The translations under genes and the position numbers were made by a program. DNA of 64,000 bases, from positions 27,226-91,225 of IMG/VR virus record IMGVR_UViG_3300010354_004913. The stretch is one strand, 5' to 3'. This document shows positions 23,823 through 32,800 of the stretch, one piece after another. Position 1 is the stretch's first letter, and each line of letters opens with the position of its first letter. Source of the stretch: a virus. Below the pieces are notes generated by a model. That model was not told where the DNA came from. It saw only the letters and a list, made by a program, of their open reading frames with translations, and made no database searches.

Positions 23823-24515
23823 ATGTTTGGAACTTCATATATGGATAATTCAGTTAGCTACCGCTCAGCGGCAGAGATTAACTCAGCTATGGGCCGTGTC
23901 TATGGACACATGGCTTTAGCTGTGTTAACCAGTATGATTGTCAGTTACCTTGTGGGAACTAGTCAAGCACTACTGGCATTTTTCTTTACAGGATTTTTAA
24001 AATGGATTGTAATTTTTGCTCCACTAGTAGCCATTTTTGCTATCACATTTTTAATGGAAAAAGTTAGTAAAGTAGGCGCTACACTGATGTTACATGGATT
24101 TGCTGCCTTAATGGGCCTTAGCTTTGCTACTATCTTTGCGGTCTATAATATGGGATCAATTGTTAGTGCCTTTATGGGAGGCGCAATTTTGTTTGGAACA
24201 ATGAGTGGCTATGGTTACTTTACCAAAAAAGATCTAAGTAGTTGGGGCAGTTTCTTAATTATAGGTTTGATTGCTATTATTATTGCTAGTATTATTAACA
24301 TCTTTGTTGGTTCTACTGTAATGCAAATGGTTATTTCAGCTATCGCAATTATTATCTTCTTAGGACTTACTGCTTATGATACCCAAAGAATTAGAGAAGA
24401 AGTTAGTGTAGACAACAATGGAGTAGCTGAAATTAGAGGGGCCCTAACTCTATATCTTGACTTTATTAACCTATTCTTAAATCTATTACAATTATTCGGT
24501 GGCAAAAAAGAATGA
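23823..24515 (+). CDS. Bax inhibitor-1/YccA-family membrane protein
   Basis: 230 residues with about seven hydrophobic segments and a short soluble start. The last part carries the family signature: LGLTAYDTQRI, then GALTLYLDFINLFLNLL. In E. coli the family member YccA binds and slows the FtsH protease; others act as Ca2+ or proton leak channels. A phage copy could protect phage membrane proteins from FtsH or delay host death; this is inference. A T4-late-like box precedes it, so it may be made late. Confidence 0.88.
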   Translation: MFGTSYMDNSVSYRSAAEINSAMGRVYGHMALAVLTSMIVSYLVGTSQALLAFFFTGFLKWIVIFAPLVAIFAITFLMEKVSKVGATLMLHGFAALMGLSFATIFAVYNMGSIVSAFMGGAILFGTMSGYGYFTKKDLSSWGSFLIIGLIAIIIASIINIFVGSTVMQMVISAIAIIIFLGLTAYDTQRIREEVSVDNNGVAEIRGALTLYLDFINLFLNLLQLFGGKKE

Positions 24516-24946
24516 GAGATTTAATCAATATTGTAGAAGGTAAATCTATCACTGACGAATGGTTTAAGGACGGAGGATTTAAAACTTTTAAACGTCCAGC
24601 CAAAGAACGTTATAAAATTGCTGACAAGCCTGGCACTATTGATACGTTAGAGGGTCCGGTTAAGTATCCTGCGGGCTACTACATTATGACCGGACCCAAA
24701 GGTGAACAGTATCCAATTTCACCAGAAAAGTTTAAGGACTTAAAGGATGATTTGGGTAATGGTATATGTACACCTAAAAAAATTATCAAGGTGGCCAAAC
24801 TGGCAGATCACTCTGGAACGGTTGACACATCATGGGGTGAGAAGTTACACTATAATCCAGGCGAAGATGTTATTGTCCGCCACGGTGAGAATGACTACGG
24901 TGTAGTTAAAAAAGATATATTCGCACAAACATACGAAAAGGTGTAA
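24512..24946 (+). CDS. Protein with two PGDYG-like repeats
   Basis: 144 residues. Two similar units are visible: ADKPGTIDTLEGPVKYPAGY...YPISPEKF (about 38-75) and ADHSGTVDTSWGEKLHYNPGED...YGVVKKDIFAQTY (about 97-141). Each has the G-T-(I/V)-D-T start and ends like PGDYG-type modules, in which a P-G turn is followed by a Y-(P/G)-(I/V) strand. The start MRDLINIVEG is like that of another protein here (60286). Function unknown. Confidence 0.6.
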   Translation: MRDLINIVEGKSITDEWFKDGGFKTFKRPAKERYKIADKPGTIDTLEGPVKYPAGYYIMTGPKGEQYPISPEKFKDLKDDLGNGICTPKKIIKVAKLADHSGTVDTSWGEKLHYNPGEDVIVRHGENDYGVVKKDIFAQTYEKV

Positions 24947-24947
24947 A

Positions 24948-25787
24948 ATGGGTCAAAGAGCCAATTACTGGTCATGTTCTAAATTTGCTGACTGGATTCG
25001 AGGTATCGAAAAAGGTGGTGCTAAGACTGGTCGCGGCTGGCGTGAATGGGAACAAGAAGGCAAACGTCTTCATCCCGTTCGTTACTGGATTGCAGAAGAG
25101 GCACTAGATGCTGTTCAAAACTTTATCTGGTGGCCAGTTGATCAACTTTATAACATTAAATATTATGTTAATAATCGCTGGGTTACAAAAACTCATTCAC
25201 TTACAGCAGACCCGAAGGATATTAAACGTGGACAATGGTGTGACGTTGGTAATCGTTTTTTACCTTGCTTATTTGGCGAGCTGGTCAACTACGTAGAAGT
25301 TGAGTTAGCTTGGTGGCACATAGCATGGAGTGACAAAGATGAAAAAGCCAAATATAATACCCCCTTCTGGGCCACCGGGTGGTTCAGGTGGAGGACTTGG
25401 CGTTGTCCACAGGCTGGTTTGGATAACCTCGAGTGGCAACGTAATTTGGTTTGGAAAGAAGAAGAATGTGAGCCAGGTAGCCCAAACATTGGGCAACCGA
25501 CCTATCAGGCTATTAAAGCTCAAGAAATCTTAGATCTGTATCGTTGGTGGACTGAAGTTTATCCAAAACGTCCAGATGTACACGATGCTAGTGGCTGGAC
25601 AGCCTATTGTGACATGCGTCGTGCTCGCGGTGATCACATGCTAGACTTTGAAGATCGCACTCCAGAAGAAGCAGAAATGAGTCGTAAGGCTCTTGACAAG
25701 AGTCGTGAAATTGAAGAAGCATACGAAGCTGAAAACGAGGCTATGATGATTCGTCTTATCAAAATTCGTAATTCACTTTGGACTTGA
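24948..25787 (+). CDS. Trp-rich conserved phage protein
   Basis: 279 residues and unusually rich in Trp (WRE WE, FIWWPVDQ, WWHIAWSD, WFRWRTWRC). The sequence is soluble, with a helical acidic C-terminus (SREIEEAYEAENEAMM). I recognise no family with known function; similar proteins occur in large phages as I recall. The stop codon overlaps the -35 box of the next promoter. Confidence 0.68.
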   Translation: MGQRANYWSCSKFADWIRGIEKGGAKTGRGWREWEQEGKRLHPVRYWIAEEALDAVQNFIWWPVDQLYNIKYYVNNRWVTKTHSLTADPKDIKRGQWCDVGNRFLPCLFGELVNYVEVELAWWHIAWSDKDEKAKYNTPFWATGWFRWRTWRCPQAGLDNLEWQRNLVWKEEECEPGSPNIGQPTYQAIKAQEILDLYRWWTEVYPKRPDVHDASGWTAYCDMRRARGDHMLDFEDRTPEEAEMSRKALDKSREIEEAYEAENEAMMIRLIKIRNSLWT

Positions 25788-25812
25788 CATTGCCAGTGTT
25801 CGACTGTATAAT
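25784..25812 (+). promoter_or_regulatory. Consensus sigma70 promoter
   Basis: TTGACA (25784-25789), a 17-bp spacer ending GACTG, and TATAAT (25807-25812): both hexamers are perfect. The leader ACTTTATTGTTTAACAT followed by AGGAGCAA is a near copy of the ligase leader at 21464-21493. Confidence 0.78.
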
Positions 25813-25844
25813 TACTTTATTGTTTAACATACAGGAGCAACCAG

Positions 25845-27020
25845 ATGGCTACTAAACTTAAAAAAGCAAGTATCGCTTTTCGCCAAAAAGCCAATCGTGA
25901 TAATAGTCCTAGTTGGGACGGAGCAGACGAATGGAGTGGTGATAAATTTACTGCTCAATTTCGAGTAGCAATGGATTATTACCGCTTAGAATCCACTGTC
26001 AAAGACCTTAAAGTTAAAGTAGTCGAGTGGATGCACAGTCAAGGATATGATCGTGAAGATATCCGCGACTTTAGAAAACTCAAAGACAAATATCTCAACG
26101 GCACTATGGTAGGTGTAGCTGCCTGCCTTGTTAAAGGCATGCCCGAAGTACACGAAGGTTTCAATCATGGCAAAGATACCGGCGCATGGCTTCGAAACGA
26201 AATTACCAAAGTACTAGCAATGGGTAGTGCTGATCTAGAAGAAGATGAAGAAGACAAGGCAGCAAAGCCTGCAGGGCCAGTCATTACTATTCAAGACAGG
26301 GTAAGAGAATCCAGTTTGGCAATGACAGACGAAATCGAAGATGCTATTGAGTCGTGGCAAAATGACGCAGACAACTTTGATCCCAAACAATTTAAAGTTT
26401 TAAACCTCCTTAAAGGCAAGCAGGCCAAAGCAGCTCATGCTCGAATTATTCGCGACTACTACGGTCGCTGGTTATCTGAGTTGAATGAACTGGCTAGCGG
26501 TGAAGCTGATGAACAACTTCGAGAAGGATACAAGCATCGTAGTAAGAAGCAGATCCGTAAGATGATTGAGTTTTTGACTGAAATCGAATCGGCTTGTAAC
26601 ATGCTGATGCAAGAAGCCAAGGTTACTCGCAAGCCTCGTAAGGTCAAAGCAATTAGCAAAGATAAGGTTGTTGCTAAACTGAAATACAAAAAAACTGACG
26701 AACCTCTCAAGTTGGTCAGTGTGAATCCTGCTGACATTATTGGCAGCAAGGAACTGTGGATCTACAATACTAAGAGTCGTAAATTTGGCAAATATGTTGC
26801 CGCCGAGTTTCACGATCTCGGAGTTAAAGGTACCACTATCACTGGCTTTGATGAATCTAAGAGTGTGTGTAAGACACTACGCAAGCCTGCAGAACAACTC
26901 AAAGAATTCAAGAGTGCGGGTAAGGTAGCACTTCGCAAATTTTTAGAAGACATCAATGCGGTTGATACGAAAATGAACGGACGTATCAATGAAGAAATTG
27001 TACTGCTTAAGGTCTCTTAA
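25845..27020 (+). CDS. Conserved phage hypothetical protein, strongly promoted
   Basis: 391 residues. The protein is highly charged, with a helical centre containing an acidic linker (LEEDEEDKAAKPAGP, about residues 130-145) and a basic stretch (VTRKPRKVKAISKDKVVAK). The C-terminal half is beta-rich (ELWIYNTKSRKFGKYVAAEF). It has no motif I know, but the basic patch suggests nucleic-acid contact. The perfect sigma70 promoter and AGGAG site point to strong early expression. Confidence 0.7.
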   Translation: MATKLKKASIAFRQKANRDNSPSWDGADEWSGDKFTAQFRVAMDYYRLESTVKDLKVKVVEWMHSQGYDREDIRDFRKLKDKYLNGTMVGVAACLVKGMPEVHEGFNHGKDTGAWLRNEITKVLAMGSADLEEDEEDKAAKPAGPVITIQDRVRESSLAMTDEIEDAIESWQNDADNFDPKQFKVLNLLKGKQAKAAHARIIRDYYGRWLSELNELASGEADEQLREGYKHRSKKQIRKMIEFLTEIESACNMLMQEAKVTRKPRKVKAISKDKVVAKLKYKKTDEPLKLVSVNPADIIGSKELWIYNTKSRKFGKYVAAEFHDLGVKGTTITGFDESKSVCKTLRKPAEQLKEFKSAGKVALRKFLEDINAVDTKMNGRINEEIVLLKVS

Positions 27021-27033
27021 GATAAGTACACTA

Positions 27034-27076
27034 TGCGGTCTTAGGCATTCAACCCGCAATACAAATTCTGCATGCC
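27034..27076 (+). promoter_or_regulatory. Possible pseudoknot in the leader of the QueD-like gene
   Basis: TGCGG (27034-27038) can pair with CCGCA (27054-27058), and GGCAT in that loop (27044-27048) can pair with ATGCC downstream (27072-27076), which gives an H-type pseudoknot. preQ1 riboswitches are H-type pseudoknots and control queuosine genes, but the conserved preQ1-I bases are not clearly present. Low certainty. Confidence 0.25.
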
Positions 27077-27110
27077 ATCAAACTTGCTACTTTTTACAAG
27101 GAGACTAGAG

Positions 27111-27665
27111 ATGGCAAAATCTTCAACAGCTGATTTAATCAGACACATGGAAGACAATCTTCCATACCGTGGTCCTGTGTCTTATTCGTGGACCAGTACC
27201 AAAGAATACCACGATGCTTTTCCCTGCGCTTATAGGCAATGGCGGGCTGATAGTCACTGTAATTTAATACACGGTTACAGTTTTTCAATGAAGTTTTATT
27301 TCGGCACTAACAATCTCGATGTGCGAAATTGGGCTGCTGACTATGGCGGCTTAAAAGAACTCAAAAAAATTCTAGAAGATCAATTTGATCATACTTTGCT
27401 TGTAGCACAAGATGATCCAGAACTAGAAACTTTCAAATTACTACAAGAAAAGAAAATGGCTAAGATTGTGATCCTTCCCCGACTGGGCTGTGAAGGACTG
27501 GCAGATCAACTTTACAAATATGTAAATGGTGTTTACATTCCAGAAATGTGGGGACCAGGTGAGGCTGCTAGGCTTTGGTGCTATCGTGTAGAAGTCCGTG
27601 AAACTCAAAGCAATATGGCTTTCCGTGAAGGACACCGCGAATGGAACGAGGATCTGTTTGCTTAA
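27111..27665 (+). CDS. QueD-like 6-carboxytetrahydropterin synthase family protein
   Basis: 184 residues from ATG 27111, with AAGGAG 7 nt upstream; an ATG at 27072 lacks such a site. The family pattern is C-x3-HGY-x-F (CNLIHGYSF), DYGGLKELKKILEDQFDHTLL, GLADQLYKYV and a final RVEVRET. The first zinc histidine lies close to the C in SHCNLIHGY and the usual HGH is HGY, so the metal site is modified. QueD makes 6-carboxytetrahydropterin for queuosine and 7-deazaguanine synthesis. A QueC-like gene occurs at 1731 but QueE and FolE are not seen. Confidence 0.75.
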   Translation: MAKSSTADLIRHMEDNLPYRGPVSYSWTSTKEYHDAFPCAYRQWRADSHCNLIHGYSFSMKFYFGTNNLDVRNWAADYGGLKELKKILEDQFDHTLLVAQDDPELETFKLLQEKKMAKIVILPRLGCEGLADQLYKYVNGVYIPEMWGPGEAARLWCYRVEVRETQSNMAFREGHREWNEDLFA

Positions 27666-27674
27666 TCAAATATA

Positions 27675-27703
27675 TTGATTTACCAAGGCATAGATGTTAT
27701 AAT
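27675..27703 (+). promoter_or_regulatory. Sigma70-type promoter embedded in a terminator
   Basis: TTGATT (27675-27680), a 17-bp spacer and TATAAT (27698-27703). The -10 hexamer forms the tip of the terminator hairpin 27685-27715. The transcript for the UV endonuclease would start near 27710 with a leader of about 20 nt and no Shine-Dalgarno site. Confidence 0.6.
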
Positions 27704-27719
27704 ACACTATGCCTTTTTT
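27685..27719 (+). terminator. Rho-independent terminator after the QueD-like gene
   Basis: Arms AAGGCATAG (27685-27693) and CTATGCCTT (27707-27715) form a perfect 9-bp stem. Inside, TGT and ACA extend it past a bulged A and leave TATAAT as the loop. A T-run (27714-27719) follows. Confidence 0.75.
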
Positions 27720-27730
27720 AATTACACACT

Positions 27731-28759
27731 ATGACTAAACGTATCGGCTTCGCATGTAAATGGATCGATCATACTCGTCAAGTAGACGGTATCAAACCTA
27801 AAGATGACTGTAAAAAATATAATACAGGCACTACTACCGTTGCTTGGTTAAATAGACAAAGCAAGGATGTAGCAGTAGAAAAACTGTGGAATCTAATGAA
27901 GCAGAACATTGAAAGCACTCGCTTGCTAGTTGAGAAGGTGGGTAGTTTAGATGAAAATTTGCGAATGGTACGACTCAGTAGCGATATCCTTCCTGTGTAC
28001 ACTGAGTCAACTTGGTCTTGGTATTATAGGTCAGCCGATGTCAGAGATTACGCCCAAAGACATTTCAGAGCCGTGGGAGATATCGCTCGCAAGATGGGTG
28101 TTCGGCTTAGTTTTCATCCTGGGCAGTTTTGCGTCCTTGCTTCTGATAATGAAGATATTGTAAATAGAAGCATAGAGGAGTTTGAATATCATGTGGATAT
28201 GGCCCGTTGGATGGGATACGGCAACACATTTCAGGACTTTAAGATCAACGTCCACATCGCGGGTAGAGCCGGTCCCGAAGGTATCAAACGTGCTCTTTTA
28301 CGACTCAGTCCAGAAGCAAGAAATACCATTACCATCGAGAACGACGAAATCTCATGGGGCATTGACGCAAGCCAAGAGCTTGCCAACCACTGTGCCCTTG
28401 TACTCGACATACACCATCATTGGGTCCATACTGGAGAGTACATTCGACCCACCGACGATAGATATTTACGCATGATTGAAAGCTGGCGCGGAGTTCGTCC
28501 AGTTATTCATTATAGTGTTAGTAGAGAAGATCTATTAGTTAGTCACTGCAACAAAACAATGCCTAATTTAGAATTGCTACTAGAAAGCGGTTACAAAAAA
28601 CAAAAACTCAGAGCACATTCTGACTTTTATTGGAATCAAAAAGCCAACGAATATGCGCTGAGTTTCTTAGCAGTAGCCGATATTATGTGCGAAAGCAAAG
28701 CTAAGAATTTGGCTAGCTTTTCGCTACATAGTCAAGCAAAAGCATTAGGACTTTGCTGA
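27731..28759 (+). CDS. uvsE: UV damage endonuclease (UvdE/UvsE family)
   Basis: 342 residues. It nicks DNA 5' of UV photoproducts and starts an alternative excision repair. The TIM-barrel motifs are present: RLSSDILPVYT, RLSFHPGQFCVL, VHIAGRAGPEG, ITIENDEISWG and VLDIHHHWVH, which supply the metal-binding His, Asp and Glu residues. Length and order fit the family. The gene has its own promoter. A repair enzyme fits a phage of sunlit water. Its end overlaps the convergent gene by 15 bp. Confidence 0.92.
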   Translation: MTKRIGFACKWIDHTRQVDGIKPKDDCKKYNTGTTTVAWLNRQSKDVAVEKLWNLMKQNIESTRLLVEKVGSLDENLRMVRLSSDILPVYTESTWSWYYRSADVRDYAQRHFRAVGDIARKMGVRLSFHPGQFCVLASDNEDIVNRSIEEFEYHVDMARWMGYGNTFQDFKINVHIAGRAGPEGIKRALLRLSPEARNTITIENDEISWGIDASQELANHCALVLDIHHHWVHTGEYIRPTDDRYLRMIESWRGVRPVIHYSVSREDLLVSHCNKTMPNLELLLESGYKKQKLRAHSDFYWNQKANEYALSFLAVADIMCESKAKNLASFSLHSQAKALGLC

Positions 28760-29077
28760 CTTAGGTTTACGGCCTGGCTTTTTGCCGACTGTTTTCTTTT
28801 CGCCTGCTGGTTTTTGGCTAGCAGGCTTTTTCTTTGCTTTCATAGCTGCAGGCTTGGCCTGTGTTACAGCGTCAGTTATTTGATCATTAACCGCAGCAGG
28901 GAATGCTTTACATTCGTTACCGTCTGGTTGAGTCACGCTGTCGCTACACTGTGGGTTTACTGGTTTTGATTCAACTATAGGTGCTTCTACCTTGTAAGGT
29001 GCTGCCGCCTCTGCTTTGGCAGCAGCCTTTTCAGCCTCAGTCGGATAGCCTAATAATCGTTTAATAAAATTGAACAT
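28745..29077 (-). CDS. Lys/Ala/Pro-rich basic-tailed protein, histone H1-like tail
   Basis: 110 residues. The first 45 are Ala/Glu-rich; the last 35 are a basic tail of Lys, Pro and Ala ending PGRKPKSAKS, with a GRKPK element like an AT-hook. A central CSDSVTQPDGNEC segment could form a disulfide. The tail resembles bacterial histone H1-like proteins that coat DNA. AAGGAGG lies directly upstream, a very strong ribosome site. Its DNA-binding role is inferred. Confidence 0.6.
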   Translation of the reverse strand: MFNFIKRLLGYPTEAEKAAAKAEAAAPYKVEAPIVESKPVNPQCSDSVTQPDGNECKAFPAAVNDQITDAVTQAKPAAMKAKKKPASQKPAGEKKTVGKKPGRKPKSAKS

Positions 29078-29099
29078 AATGTCCTCCTTAGGATTTTAT

Positions 29100-29387
29100 T
29101 TATAATCTGCTAATATCATCTAAGCTGCTAGCAGGTTTATCCCAAATAGTACGCCGTTCGGCGCCTTTTTTTTGAGCAAATCTTTTCGAGTCGCAATTAG
29201 GACAACAATGAAAATAGTTGTTGTTTAATCTTTTAGGACTGATTTTTTCCTTAAGTCTTTGAAAGATTTTGCTGCAGTTATCACACCTAAAATAAACCCA
29301 TGTTCTTAGGCGGGAATATACATGCACGTTTCCTAGTTTGCTAGTCCTTTTGTGTACACATTCTTCTTGACGTTGTTCTAAGTACAT
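29100..29387 (-). CDS. Conserved phage zinc-finger protein
   Basis: 95 residues from ATG 29387. Two cysteine pairs, CDNCSKIF and CCPNCDSKRF, with basic residues between them, form a zinc-ribbon or HNH-like knuckle; the phrase PKRLNNNYFHCCPNCDSKRFA is of a kind I recall from several marine phages. It probably binds nucleic acid. It lies upstream of the basic-tailed gene on the minus strand and diverges from the ErpA gene. Confidence 0.65.
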   Translation of the reverse strand: MYLEQRQEECVHKRTSKLGNVHVYSRLRTWVYFRCDNCSKIFQRLKEKISPKRLNNNYFHCCPNCDSKRFAQKKGAERRTIWDKPASSLDDISRL

Positions 29388-29421
29388 AATGTTATTTACA
29401 TTAAGGTTATAAAATATACGG

Positions 29422-29428
29422 CTAAATA
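29422..29428 (+). promoter_or_regulatory. T4-late-like promoter box before the structural block
   Basis: CTAAATA (29422-29428) ends 17 nt before the ErpA start. It shares the TAAATA core with boxes upstream of several structural genes in this window. Confidence 0.45.
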
Positions 29429-29445
29429 TTCTAAAAGGACTATAA

Positions 29446-29799
29446 ATGATTACTCTCACTGACTCTTCTGTGGCTAAAATCAAAGATCTACTAGCAGAAG
29501 AAAATAATCCAAATATTAAACTTAGAGTGTTTGTACAAGGTGGCGGCTGTTCAGGTATGCAATACGGCTTCACTTTTGACGAAGATCAAGGTGACGATGA
29601 CTTTGTCGTTGAAAAAGATGGAGTAATTTTGCTTGTTGATTCGATGAGCATGCAATATTTAAACGAAGCAGTAGTAGACTACAAAGACGATATCATGGGA
29701 TCTAACTTTACTATTAAAAATCCAAACGCACAAACTACTTGCGGGTGCGGATCTAGTTTTAGTGTAGCAGATGAATTTCATGATCAAGTAGGGGCATAA
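29446..29799 (+). CDS. erpA: ErpA-type iron-sulfur cluster insertion protein
   Basis: 117 residues. It has the three A-type carrier cysteines: Cys35 in [13 protein letters not shown], and Cys99 and Cys101 in [15 protein letters not shown], and it resembles ErpA more than IscA or SufA. Such proteins pass [2Fe-2S] or [4Fe-4S] clusters to target enzymes. Here it is the first gene of the late block, 1 nt before the giant fibre gene. It could load the radical SAM enzymes or the ferredoxin, although its position suggests late expression. Confidence 0.93.
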   Translation: MITLTDSSVAKIKDLLAEENNPNIKLRVFVQGGGCSGMQYGFTFDEDQGDDDFVVEKDGVILLVDSMSMQYLNEAVVDYKDDIMGSNFTIKNPNAQTTCGCGSSFSVADEFHDQVGA

Positions 29800-29800
29800 C

Positions 29801-32800
29801 ATGGCAAGAGAAAATATAGATATTGGTATTCAAGGTAACGACGGTACCGGCGACAGTATAAGAGAAAGTTTTAGAAAAGTTAACGAAAACTTTAAACAAC
29901 TTTTTGCTGTTTTTGGCCAAGTTGATCGTATTGCTTTTACAGACCTAGACGACACTCCATCAAGTTACGACCCCGATACTGTTATAGTTGCTAATTCAGA
30001 CGGTACAGCATTATTAGCCAAGAAAATTGTTGGCGGTACTGGTATTGAAATTGACAACGCCGACGAAACAGAAGTTAGAATTATTAACACTGGCGGTACC
30101 GTAAGTTCAGATCCAACTCCTGAATTAGGAGGTCATTTAGACGGCACTGGAGCATTTTCTATTGTTAGAGTGGTAGACCCTGATGAAACTATTGCTGGCA
30201 ATATTTCTTTAGATAGAAGCATACCAGTTACTGCTGACGACATGGTAATGAGTAGAGGTTACGCCGATCGACGTTACCTTCAAAGTGGCGGAGTCCCTGG
30301 ATTAGGCAGTCAAGTACGTGTTAGAGATGAGCCGCCTGGCACTTCTCAATATACAAAAACTGTTGTTGACTGGGTAAACGGATATGCTGTAGTTACAAAT
30401 CATGGATTTAACACAGGATCTAACGGAGTCGCATTTCGATATTTTGCTCAAAATACTCCAGCATCAAATTTAATAAATGGTGGTACTGTATACTTAAGAT
30501 ACATAGATGCAAACAAATTAGGAATTTATGCCACTCAAGCAGATGCTATTAACAATGAAAACAGAATTCCTGTAAATACTCCAGTCATTATAAACAGAGG
30601 AACTGAAACTCTAGTAGACTTTTACTATGACGATGAGCTTTTAGGAAATTGGGTCAGTAATGAAGCTTTGCCTAGAAAGTCTGTTGTACGTAGGCAAGGA
30701 GATGTTATGGAAGGTGCGCTTATTCTTAGCGACCATCCTGGCACACTTGCAGGTGCCGGAGCACCTAATGGACAAGACGATCTCCAAGCAGCTACAAAGT
30801 TTTATGTAGATAATTCAAGTTATACTTCTGAATCAAATTTATTTGTCAGTACAACTGGTGATGACTTACAAATCAGTACTCCGCCCGGAAAAGAAGGAAG
30901 AGCATTTAGTTATGCTTATGCTACAGTAGGTGCAGCCTGTGCTCGAGCAGAAGAAATTATCAACGCAGCATTAACTGAACCAGGACCTTATCGACAAGAA
31001 CTTACTTATAGTAATGTTACTAATTTAGCTTACCTTAATTCTATAGGTGGTTACAGTCCTAGTCCTACTGTAGTTGCTAGAACTTTATATGTATATACTG
31101 GCGGTATAGGGGTAGATCAAAGTAAACTTGTATCTAATAGAGACCTGCGTGAAGGTAGTATTATCAAAGGTCTATCAAGCGGCGCAACAGCTAAAGTAAT
31201 TACCTATGACGGATTTGGCTTAGGTCCAACTAATACCGATGATGTGTACCAAGTAGAATTATTACATTATGACTCAGATATAACTAATTTTAAAACTGAT
31301 TTTAAATTTGCTGCTTCTAAAATTCTTTCTAATAAAGATTTTATTGCAGCAGAAACTGTGGCATATGTTCAAGACAAATATCCAAGTTTAACATTTGACG
31401 CAGTAAAATGTAACAGAGATGCTAGACTAATTGTCGATGCGCTGGCCGCCGATTTAAGGTTTGGCGGTAATAATCAAACTATTAAAGCAGGTAGGTCTTA
31501 TTTTAATGGTAACAGCAGTGTGTTACTGTCTGGGCAAGTAGCTCCAACAGCCGACGGTGTTGATTATATCAAACAATTGGCACAAGCGGTAATTGCTAAT
31601 ATTGACATACCTGTATCAGTCACATCTATAGATTTTGGAACTAGAACAACTACTCCACAAGTTATAGATACCTCGATAGAAGGAGAAGAAGGATCTAGTA
31701 TAATCATTGGCAGATTAATTGATGCCATTGAAGGTATAATAATTGACGGGCCAAATAATAAGAGTAAATTATTAGAATTTATTCCAGGTGAAAATTTAGA
31801 GTTTGGTCAACCCGTACCAGAAACACAAATTACCATAAGAGTAGAAAGCGGTATTTACTACGAGCAACTTCCCATTAGAGTTCCTACTAACGTATCGATT
31901 AAAGGTGATGAATTCCGTAGAAGTATTATTAGGCCTGCGCCAGGTCAAAGTCAAAGTCCATGGGCAGGAATTTATTTTTACAGAGACGATACATTTGATG
32001 GACTAACTAGGACATATACTTCTTCTGCGTTAGTTTGTTCTACTAATGAAGTAACAACAGTTAGTTCATTAGGCGACGGAACCACAGCAACTATTAATTT
32101 TGCTACACAAGCCTCAGTTCCGTTTGCTAGCGGAACAAGAATTTTTCTAACCGGAGCAAGCATAGACGCATTTAATGGACATCACGTAGTAATTACAGGT
32201 ACTACAAGTTCTATAACATTTGCTAGCACAGCCACAGGAAATATTGGTTCTTCGGGTAAAGTTAAGGGAACTATCGTTAGTATCAGCGGCGGATCATTAA
32301 CCGGATTAGAAACAGAAATGTACCTAACCGTTACTGGGGGTGCTGGAGTATTTGAACCTAACACGCAAGTTACAAGGCTTCTTAGCCCAAGCAGTTTTGA
32401 AATTAATTTAGCTCCAAAAACAAAATTAACAGCATCGACTGTTCAAGGTTTAAACGGCAGCGGCCTTGCTCCAACTGGTAGAAATTTTGGTTATCACTAT
32501 CTAGTGGATCCCGCAGGAGAAAACGGAGTATTTGATCCTGCTGTTAGCAAGACTGGTGGACATAGTACTTCAGCTGGCATACTTACCACTAACAGAACAA
32601 GTATTCGAAATCAAGTCATTTCCTATATTGACACAACATTTCCCACTTTGATATACGACGAGGACTTGTGTAGTAGAGACGTAGGACTAATAGTAGATGC
32701 TATTGTCTATGACATTACCAACGGTGGAGTTTCTAGGTCGCTAGCGGCCGGTCATGCTTATAGAAGAAATGCCAGTGCTAGATTAGCTATTACTACACAG

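Noticed and set aside
29393-29399. GTAAATA box on the minus strand as late promoter of the zinc-finger gene
   Set aside because: It lies only 5 nt from ATG 29387, too close compared with the 17-25 nt seen at the other boxes.
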